Positions 55,971 through 64,000 of a stretch of 64,000 nucleotides of DNA are shown in pieces. This DNA is from Phaeoceros laevis (taxonomy: Eukaryota; Anthocerotophyta; Anthocerotopsida; Notothyladales). A program made the translations under genes and the position numbers. The stretch's first letter is position 1. Every line of letters starts with the position of its first letter. Below the pieces are notes generated by a model. It was not told where the DNA came from. It saw nothing but the letters and a program-made list of their open reading frames with translations, and ran no database searches. Location of the stretch: contig JBNGIQ010009365.1 in assembly GCA_049999765.1 (NCBI GenBank), forward strand, positions 25,484 through 89,483, written 5' to 3'.

Positions 55971-58872
55971 CTATTCATTCAGGTTGTTCATTCTGGTATC
56001 CTCAAGGTTCTCACTGTGCCCATAGTATGCCTCCTCATCATTAGGTAAGTCTTCCAGAGTGGGTACATACGCTGCCACCCTCATTTTGATGAAGAGGTCT
56101 TCTAGCCTTCCATCTATATGTTGCCATTCAGGGTGGTCTTTGTCCCCAACCACAAATTGATGCGGAATGCCATGTACATCGGTCCACCAGCTCTGTCCTG
56201 GCTTCTTCCTTGCTTGCACTTTCATTCTGATAGCTTGTATCTTCTTTGCCATTTCGTGCTTGTCAGCTGCTGCATAGATGTTCGACATCATAACATATGC
56301 CGCAGCATCATTTTTATCCAGCCCAACTGCACATTCAAAGGCCTGTCTTCCCAGCTCCACGTTACTCCACTTTTGACAAGCACCCAGTATGCATCTCCAC
56401 ACTACGCCATCAGGCTGGCAAGGCATTGACCTCACCATCTGCATTGCCTCGTCCAGTTGGCCTGCCCGGCCAAGCAGATCAACCATGCAACTGTAGTGCT
56501 CCAAAGTTGCAATGATACTGAAGTCACTGCGCATAGTCAGGAAGTACTTCTTGCCCTTATCCACCAGACCCACGTGGTTGCATACAGTAAGGACGCTAAG
56601 AAATATCACACTGTCCGGCTGAGTGCCACCCTCCCTCATCATATCAAACAAACCAAACACAAGAGCACTCTCTCCTTGTCGGGCGTACCCTCCGATCAAT
56701 GCACTCCATGTTACAACGTCTCGTGTGGTCGATGCATCAAACACATGTTGAGCATCAACCATACTCCCACATTTTCCGTACATATCAATTAAGGCATTAA
56801 CTACAGATGTATCATTAGCCTCCAGTACCATTAAGGGTATTTGAGCATGCATTTCCTTTCCTTTTTCCAGACATGCCACATTGCCACATGCCTGAAGCAG
56901 GCACACAAGTGTAACAGCATCCCCAGGTGTGATGCCCTCCAGTTGCATAAGTCCATATAGAGAAAGAGCTTCATCCCCGAACCCGTGTTGAGCATATCCT
57001 GCAATCATAGCAGTCCATGTCAACACATTTTTGCTTGGAAGATCAGCAAACACTCTTTGGGCACCGTCTAGGCTCCCACATTTTACATACATGTCCACCA
57101 GGCAGGTGCCAACGACCACATCACTTTCCAGTGCTCTTTGCCGAATCTCTGCATGAAGCAACTTGCCCTGTGAAAGGGCCTTAATGATGGCACATGCCTT
57201 CAGTACGCTAGCAAATGTTGTCTCATTTGGAAGAATTGTACTGTCTTGATGCATGTCCCCGTACAAAGTGAGGGCTTCACTACCCAATCCTTGCTGAGCG
57301 TATCCTGCTATCATAGCATTCCATGTCGACACATTTTTGGTTAGCAAATTATCAAAAACTTTGCGGGCATCATGCAGGCTTCCACACTTTGAATACATGT
57401 CCACCAAGCAATTGCCGATCGTCAAGTCAGCTCCAAGACCTCTTTCGAGAATCTCTTGGTGCAGCCCCTTCCCCTCATGCAGAGCTCCAATGGTGGCACA
57501 TGCTTGCAGAAGACACACAAGTGTCACGTGGTTCCCTGTAGTGCTGCCCTCCTGCTGCATAAGTGAAAAAAGGCAAAGGGCTTCTCGACCAAGCCCGTGC
57601 TGAGCATATCCTGCAATCATGGCATTCCAAGTTACCACATCTCTGGATGAAAAACTATCAAACACTCTGCGAGCATCCTCCAAGCTTCCGCATTTTGCAT
57701 ACATGTCCACCAAGCTGTTGATTAGTACCACATCAGCTTCTAGTCCTCTTGCCTTGATTTCTGCATGAACCTGCCTCCCCTGCTTCAGAGCTCCAACCCG
57801 GGAACATGCTTGCAGAAGACACAAAAACGTTACACGAGATTCAAGAGTGATGCCCTCCTGCTGCATGCTTGCATGAAGTGTCAGGGCTTCTTGAGCAAAT
57901 CCATGCTGGGCATATCCTGCTATCATAGAATTCCACGTCACAACATCCCGGGTTGGTAAACTGTCAAACACTTCGCGAGCAACCTTCAAGCTTCCGCATT
58001 TACAATACATGTCCACTAGGCAGTTGCCAACAACCACATCAGATTCCAGACCTCTTTCCTCAATCTCTGTATGAAGCTCCTTCCCCACATGCAGCGCTCC
58101 TACGCTAGCACAGGCTTGCAGAAGGGACACAAAAGTGACATGATTGGCTGCAGTGATGCCCTCTTGCTTCATGCTTGCATAAAGAGCCAGAGCTTCTTTA
58201 CCGAACCCATGGAGGGCATATCCAGAAATCATGGTCGTCCACGTGACCACATCTCTGGTCGGCAGCTCGTCAAACACTTTGCGTGCATGCTCTAAGCTCC
58301 CACACTTTGCATACATGTCTACCAGGGAGTTGCACACAAACATGTCGGGGCTATTAACACTCTCCACAATATCAGCATGAACCACCCTGCCAAAAGACAG
58401 ATCCTTCGCACTGGCACATGCTTTCAGGGCTGCAACAAATATATGGTTATCTGGCTTTACAGTGGACTGTCGCATCTGTTGATACAATTTAATAGCTTCA
58501 CATGCATGTCCATGTCGCATATGTGCCTGAATGATGGAGGACCAAATATAGCGGTTTGGTTCGGCCACTCTGAGAAATACTTGCATTGCTTTCTCCAACT
58601 TCCCGTATGAGGCATACATACAAATGACACGGTTGGCCAAAAATGTATTGGAGCCATGGCCACTTTTGACAGCAAGAACATGAACCCGGCTGCCCAGAAC
58701 AAGGTCCTTGTGTGCAATGCACCTTTTGAGGACGCTACAAAAAACATCGTCATCAATCTGACATCCTCGTTGTACCAGAAAGCCCAACTCTTCAACAGCC
58801 TTACTGAGCTGCGCCAGTGCACAAGGTTCGCTCCGGGTGGCAACCTCTACACTGGATCCATACCCTACCAAC
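55971..58872 (-). CDS. Long PLS-class PPR protein with truncated DYW domain
   Basis: Main exon on the minus strand, about 967 residues, entered in phase 2 after TCTTGCAG; no ATG precedes the repeats in this frame. It has over 20 PLS repeats (MYAKCGSLEDARRVFDSF, TWNAMIAGYAQHG), E1/E2 motifs and a PG box (KKPGQSWWTDVHG). The DYW domain breaks off soon after its start: GHSENLEDTRMNNLNE, stop. HSE survives, but the CxxC and final DYW are absent, so it cannot edit alone. It could act with a DYW protein supplied in trans, as known for plant E+ and short DYW factors, or be decaying. Upstream exons carrying a PDF motif are listed separately. Confidence 0.85.
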
Positions 58873-59048
58873 CTGCAAGACTCACGCAATGTGAAGGACA
58901 GAAAGGCTGTCGGGACTTCCGTGAAACATGTTCGCTATGTAATCTAAAAGAAAAGGCGCCGGGTTTCACTAAAAAAAAAGAAACATGTTCACAATAGCCG
59001 CTAGAGCAGACACTTGCACCTGTAACTTCTAACAGGAGAAACTTGCAC

Positions 59049-59657
59049 CTCTCTGGCTGCTCATTTGCCGGGTCAGACCCATAACGGTAGGATGCAACGT
59101 CAGTTTCTCGTTTTTCCGATTTCAGGAAAATTTCCGTTGCACTATGCTTGATGTCTTGATAGTCAGGAACTGTCTGCAGTTTGCCAATTTAAACCTTTCC
59201 GGTCAGATTCGGTTGCTTATAACATGGATTCAGTGAATATATTGGATAGCGTTTAACTTACCTTGCACCCCCTGTTGTCCCACCATTCGGAAGGCCTTAA
59301 AACAAGCTCTTCCCAGAAGAGGTCCCCTGCAGGTGCTTCCACTGCAACCCACCTACACATAAGAATCTGCTTCTTAGCAGTAAAGAGGTAACAGCTGTCT
59401 GAGGCAACTGTAATCCCAGGGAATAAATTCTCACTAGGGTCCGTTATTTCTTCAGGGCCATAGGTAACACCCCTTAGCTTGGCTGGTACACAGCTGCGTC
59501 CTCCCCGGGTGCATAACAATCCAAAGGGCACCAGATTGCGCACAGTCGAAAGGTCGAAGAATTTTGCTTGCACATTGATCCATACTTGTGATTGCTTGAT
59601 CACACTATCGCCCAAGTGCGCAGGCGAGACTGATGGCTGCAAGCGGCTTACAGCCAT
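59049..59657 (-). CDS. Candidate upstream exons with an OSB-type PDF motif, probably 5' part of the minus-strand PPR gene
   Basis: Exon 59657-59262 (the 5' limit is uncertain; the ATG at 59657 may be internal) ends DLFWEELVLRPSEWWDNRGCK before GTAAGT. After an 88-nt intron, exon 59173-59049 continues TVPDYQDIKHSATEIFLKSEK. Together they give the PDF motif of plant organellar ssDNA-binding proteins (W..DxR...PD.....KH..T...L). The second exon can end at GAGAG|GTGCAAG in phase 2, the phase of the PPR exon at 58872, so the three exons form one open PDF-PPR frame. The sequence ahead of the PDF motif (QVWINVQAKFFDLS...) may be an OB-fold but I cannot confirm it. A separate OSB gene is the alternative. 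Confidence 0.55.
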
Positions 59658-59797
59658 CAGTGAAAGCCCATGCGAATGCGGACTGTAGAGTAGTCATAAA
59701 TGTCGTGAAACGTCGCCTTGCAATGAACTTGTACCTGTTGTAGTGAGGTGCTAGTAATCTCATACCTTCGACGCAGTTCTCGGTTTCAAATACTTGT

Positions 59798-62238
59798 ATG
59801 CTGGTCTCCTGCTCCTTATCAGCTAGTGGCTTGCAGCTGACAAAGCCACTTACATGTAGGGCGTCTTGGGAAGGAAGAACTTTATTACATGCTCGGAAGG
59901 GCCCCTGTCCAAAACTTCTCAGTGGCGGCACAGCAGGTCAAACAACAATCCATGTTAGAAATCGCCGACCTGGGGAACGGTATATGGGGCATTCCACTAT
60001 ACCAACTGCGCAGATAGCTCCCAACTACCATCAATTCCGGTACAGCAAAGCTGCGGATTGGTTTGAGGCACAATATGCATGGATTGAGGGACAATTGCGA
60101 CCAGGAAAGACTTTCGGTCCATGTAGAGCATCCCATCGAGCTGGATTCCACTGTGATGTAAAGATTCAGGATCCAAGAAGGTGCGAGTTTGCTCTGCACT
60201 CAGCTGCTTTCAAGGTTCGCAAGGCAGCTGCCAATGCTGCCGTCTTGTGTAAATGTAGTGTTTGGAGTACAACTTCAACACGGGCACCACAAGCTCCCTT
60301 CTTGTGACAGTCTTGTCAGATTGCAGGGTGGCAAGGAATGGAGAGCATTCACAAGTTAGAACTTGGAGGCAAATATGTCAGGAGGGACAACTTATTGAGG
60401 CTGTGGAAGCATTGGAACTTCTGGTGCAGCGAGAATCTAAAGTTGACAACTCTATTTACTATGATGTGCTCAAGATGTGCATCTCACAGAAGGATTTGGT
60501 CCTTGGCACCAGAGTTCATGCTCTTGCTGTTAAGAATGGGTTTGAGTCCGACGCCTTTTTGGCCAACCACATTATCTGCATGTATGCATCTCACGGAAGG
60601 TTGAAAGAAGCAATGCAGGTCTTCGCCAAGGTGGCCAGGCCGGACCGCTACATGTGGGCGTCCATCATCTTGGCCCATGCTCGACGAGGAGCGCCTAGGG
60701 ATGCTATAGCAATGTACCGACGGTTGCGACAGTCCAAACTCAAGCCAAACAACCATGTATTTGTGGCAGCCCTTAAATCTTGTGCCGCTGCGAAGGATTT
60801 GTCTTCTGGTAGGAAGGTTCATGATGATATAATGGAGGCTTCAGGTCAGCCCGACATATTTGTATGCAATGCCTTGGTGGATATGTACGCAAAGTGCGGG
60901 AGCATAGGGGATGCACGCAGAGTCTTTGACCATTTGCCAAGGAAGAATGTCGTTACATGGACTGCCATGATCGATGGGTATGCTCAGCAAGGGCTTGGTC
61001 AAGAAGCACTTGCTCTTTATGCAGGGATGCAGCAGGAGGGCAACACCCGAGCTAATCGTGTAACCTTTCTGTGCATTCTGCAAGCATGTGCAACTACCAA
61101 AGCTCTCCATTGGGGTAAGCAAGTTCATGCAGAGATTCAGGAAAGCGGACTGGAAGGTGACACGGTTGTTGGCAACTGCTTGGTGTACATGTATGCGAAG
61201 TGCGGGAGCTTAGAGGATGCCCGTAACGTGTTTGACAGTCTCCCAGCGAAAGACCTAGTGACATGGACTGCCATGATCGCAGGATATACTCAGCATGGAC
61301 TTGGGCAGGAAGCCCTTAGTCTCTATGCAATCATGCAACAGGAGTGCATCACTCCAGCTGATGCTGTTGCTTTTGTATCCCTTCTGCAGGCCTGTGGCAG
61401 CGTTGCAGGCCTTGAGAAGGGAAAAGAAGTTCATGCTCAAGTCTCCCAGGTTGGGCTTGACCGTACTGATCTGTTTGTGGCAAATGCCCTAATTGACATG
61501 TATGGTAGATGTGGAAGTATGGTGGACGCTCAGCAGGTTTTTGATACTGTGCCTACTAGAGACACTGTGACATGGAATGCATTACTTGCAGGATATGCAC
61601 GCCAAGGGGAGAGTGAGCCTGTATTTCACTTGTTCCAACGGATGAGGCAGGAGGGCATAGTCCCAGACAGCATCACATTCGTTAGTGTTCTGAATGTATG
61701 CAGTCATTTGGGACTGGTGGACAAGGCTCAAGGGTACTTCGAGAGTATGTGCAGAGATTACAATATTGCAGCAACCGTTGAACACTATACTTGCTTGGTT
61801 GATCTTCTTGGCCGTGCAGGCCAAGTGCACAAAGCCATGGATATGGTAAAGACTATGCCTTTCCAAGCTGATTCTGTGGTCTGGAGTAGCCTTCTAGCTG
61901 CTAGTCTAAAGTGGAACAATGTTGAGCTCGGGAGACAGGTATTTGAGTGTGCAGTGAGGGCAGAAAAGAGTGATCCTGCAATATATGTCTCCATGTCAAA
62001 CATTTACGCAGCTGCAGATATGCACGAGGATGCAAAGGAGATCCAGGCAATGAGAGTGAAGCTACAGGCATGGAAGGAGCCAGGCCAGAGCTGCTGGACC
62101 AATGGCAGCGGATATGTCCATACATTTCTGGTGGGGGATAGAGAACACCCGGAGTGGAAGGATATTGATGTGAAACTGGAAGATTTGCTTATCAAAATGA
62201 AGGGGGAAAAGGATATGTACCCCGGATTGATTCGGTAA
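59798..62238 (+). CDS. PLS-class PPR protein, frameshifted before the DYW domain
   Basis: Exons 59798-60246 and 60327-62238 join through an 80-nt phase-2 intron (GTGTAA...TTGCAG). Exon 1 starts MLVSCSLSASGLQLTKP and carries a region conserved with the first PPR gene's candidate exon 1 (WFEAQYAWIEGQL, KTFGPCRASH). Exon 2 has the linker QICQEGQLIEAVEALELL, about 12 PLS repeats, E motifs and a weakened PG box (KEPGQSCWTNGSG). The frame ends MYPGLIR, stop. A one-base deletion near 62205-62215 explains this, because shifting frame recovers the DYW start (next entry). The result is an E+-like protein without deaminase, or a recent pseudogene. It faces the minus-strand PPR gene head-to-head. Confidence 0.8.
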
Positions 62239-62358
62239 GAGACATGCCTGACTTTAAGGAGGCACCATTGTGCAGGCACAGTGAGAGGCTGGCTGTGGCG
62301 TATGCCGTGGAGGCACGTATGAAGCCGGCTGGCACTTTTGCAAACAATACTTTGTAAC
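62212..62358 (+). pseudogene. Out-of-frame remnant of the DYW domain start
   Basis: In another frame the sequence after the PPR stop reads GYVPRIDSVRDMPDFKEAPL, then C.HSERLAVAYAVEARMKPAGT, and stops at TAA. This matches the first 45 residues of intact DYW domains here (HSE retained). The remainder, with CxxC and DYW, is absent. Confidence 0.85.
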
Positions 62359-63670
62359 TCCTTGTCTGACATTGTTGTGACAATACCATGTGGTCTAACT
62401 CTCTCTTCCTGCAATTCCAACTTTTTGACACAGATAGGATAACAAGCTCTAAGAAAGGAAACATAGGAAAGACGAAACTAAATTTGTGTAATAACAATAT
62501 TTGTGTGAAAACAATTTTTGTTGTGATTAAACTTTATCACATCGTTTGGTATTGTCTGCATTGGGGCCTAACTGCCTTGGCAAACTCTGTACTTCGCCGC
62601 ATCCAACCACGATTGGCATGTGACGTCTGGCAAGACACACACCATGACTAACAACTGTACATATTTTTCATATATTCCATATTGTACATATGCGATCTCA
62701 TCGCCGTGTGGTCCCATGACCCCCAGCTCTTCCTGTTCCCAGCCGCATACAAAGGATCTTTGTAAACCCCGAGGTGTGCAACTTGCAGCAAGCACACGCC
62801 AACTTCAGTGCATTATCACATGAAAGCATATTCCTCTTGCTTTCAGAAACGTCCTTTTATCAGTAACAAATCGCGGACCTCATTCAACCTGGAGTTCATG
62901 TTCCACACCTGTACTGAGCTTTCGGCCTCCTTGACTACCATGGTGAGTGCATGCACCCCGTGTATCGCTCTTTTGATGTAGGCCTTGCGGGCTTATTTGT
63001 AGCACGAGCAGCTTTTAGTTCATGTGCATCCATCCACCTGCTATCACACATAGTTGCCGAGAGCACATAGGCTGACCCATTCTCAGGGTCTAGTGTTCCG
63101 TGATGGCCGAAATTTTGCCATCCGAATTCCGGATTTCAGTCCAGAAACCCATGAAGATCACACATGTCCCTATGCACTTTCGACCTTTACATGTTTAGCA
63201 CCTTCCTGCAAAATGTGAAATAACGTATACCCAAGAGCCCATCTGCAGCAACAAGGTCATTCGCACAAGTACCTCCAATCTAATATCCTTCCCTGCTAAG
63301 CTAGCTATCTACAGTCCCTACGCCCCGTCACTCCCTCCTATTAACTTAGGCAGCCAAACTTTAGGAATGTTTTCTCCTGATACTCTTGTTTTCTGCCCTT
63401 GCACAACCACTTATCTCTTCCTGTACACAGCTACAGAGGCTATATTTGTGGACTTCTTAGCCGTGGACCTACCTGCCTACTAGTTCTAACCTATTCACAA
63501 GTGCCCTGACGCTGCATCAATGACAGGCAATTTAGAGGCCTGCCTGCCTAACCAATGTGACATGTTAAAGTCACCATATGTACATACCCACCTAATGTCT
63601 CCTCTCTCCCAGAAAAACATAAATCTGGCTGGCTAGCTAGCTAGCTAGTCCGTTTCTCCAAGTGCGATAA
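62359..63670. other. Intergenic region
   Basis: No gene is recognised. It contains a short (GCTA)n run at about 63627-63648 and the 3' flank of the RCC1-type gene. Confidence 0.45.
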
Positions 63671-64000
63671 TCACACCCCCTCCACCTCCACCAGCTCAGG
63701 CGAGCCTCTCTCATTTGTGTTGTCAAGAAGCTCTGTCCCAAGTTGCCCTTTTGCCCCAGCCCCAAAAGCATACAGTTTTCCTGATTCTGTGAGGGCAAAC
63801 GTGTGTGCATTAAATGTGCCAGCATTTGTCAGACTGATGTGCACAACTGGGTCACTCTGCCTTCTCAGGGCTGTCACCAGTTCGGGGCGATGCACATGTG
63901 AATGACGACCTGTCTGCAGACCCCCACAAGCACACATGTCAGTTGCCAGATCACAGAACAGCCTGTCATGCAGGAAAGATGGGATTTTCCAGTTAAGATG
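63671..64000 (-). CDS. RCC1-repeat protein, C-terminal exon, cut by the window edge
   Basis: The minus-strand frame is open from the window edge to TGA at 63671-63673, about 109 residues. It reads NAGTFNAHTFALTESGKLYAFG, then GAKGQLGTEL, then SPELVEVEGV, the RCC1 blade pattern (H..ALT..G.LY.FG.G..GQLG). Such proteins form a seven-bladed propeller. They range from Ran exchange factors to UVR8-like and many uncharacterised members, and the subgroup cannot be named from one blade. The ORF has an internal ATG at 63937, but homology suggests that the frame continues upstream beyond the window. Confidence 0.75.
   Translation of the reverse strand, partial: HLNWKIPSFLHDRLFCDLATDMCACGGLQTGRHSHVHRPELVTALRRQSDPVVHISLTNAGTFNAHTFALTESGKLYAFGAGAKGQLGTELLDNTNERGSPELVEVEGV

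Noticed and set aside
59262-59931. Complete OSB protein with an SSB OB-fold
   Set aside because: Only the PDF motif is clear. The upstream part could not be matched to the SSB domain, so a full OSB gene is not claimed.

Overview
The window is nuclear DNA of a land plant. It carries spliceosomal genes with very short introns (about 80-140 nt), a germin-like protein, an HVA22-like protein and a dense set of pentatricopeptide repeat (PPR) genes of the plant RNA-editing (PLS-DYW) class. Two PPR genes have the DYW:KP variant, with a KKPA box and an ending of GRH instead of DYW. This variant is known from lineages that perform U-to-C as well as C-to-U organelle editing: hornworts, ferns and some lycophytes. 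Compact introns plus a very large PPR family favour a hornwort. This is inference, and a lycophyte or fern is not excluded.

Layout. 0.3-10.6 kb: three PPR genes in tandem, one standard DYW and two DYW:KP paralogues. 11.5-15.9 kb: a three-exon gene encoding LRR, Roc GTPase, COR and a C-terminal caspase-type protease domain, the most striking feature of the window. 17.2-22.3 kb: PPR debris (a 5' piece and a 3' piece of a copy of the first PPR gene), remnants of a Myb/SANT gene and a multi-pass membrane protein gene. 22.3-33.6 kb: a conserved housekeeping block with germin-like protein (-), HVA22-like protein (-), glycyl-tRNA synthetase (+) and the ribosome-biogenesis WD40 protein WDR46/Utp7 (-). 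34-36 kb: a frameshifted PPR pseudogene. 36.8-42 kb: AT-rich DNA with three secreted DUF26/Gnk2-like genes, two of them in a segmental duplication. 42.6-44.7 kb: three MITE-like elements with TTA target-site duplications, one nested in another. 45.1-47.2 kb: a six-EF-hand reticulocalbin-like gene. 48.4 kb: tRNA-Pro(AGG). 48.9-62.4 kb: a complete DYW gene, a small secreted eight-cysteine protein, and two divergently arranged PPR genes that have lost the catalytic end of the DYW domain. 63.7-64.0 kb: the 3' end of an RCC1-repeat gene that runs off the window.

How the genes relate. The PPR genes would act in mitochondria or plastids, each PLS array reading one RNA site and the DYW domain performing the base conversion. 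Several also carry, ahead of the PPR array, the PDF motif of plant organellar single-stranded DNA-binding (OSB) proteins (WWDxR ... PDFRHK ... LWL), an unusual domain combination. Three of the PPR genes share a phase-2 intron just before the first PPR. Decayed PPR copies, gene-fragment duplications and MITEs show a locus with high turnover. There are assembly gaps at 27,430-27,529, 38,142-38,151 and 40,801-40,900.
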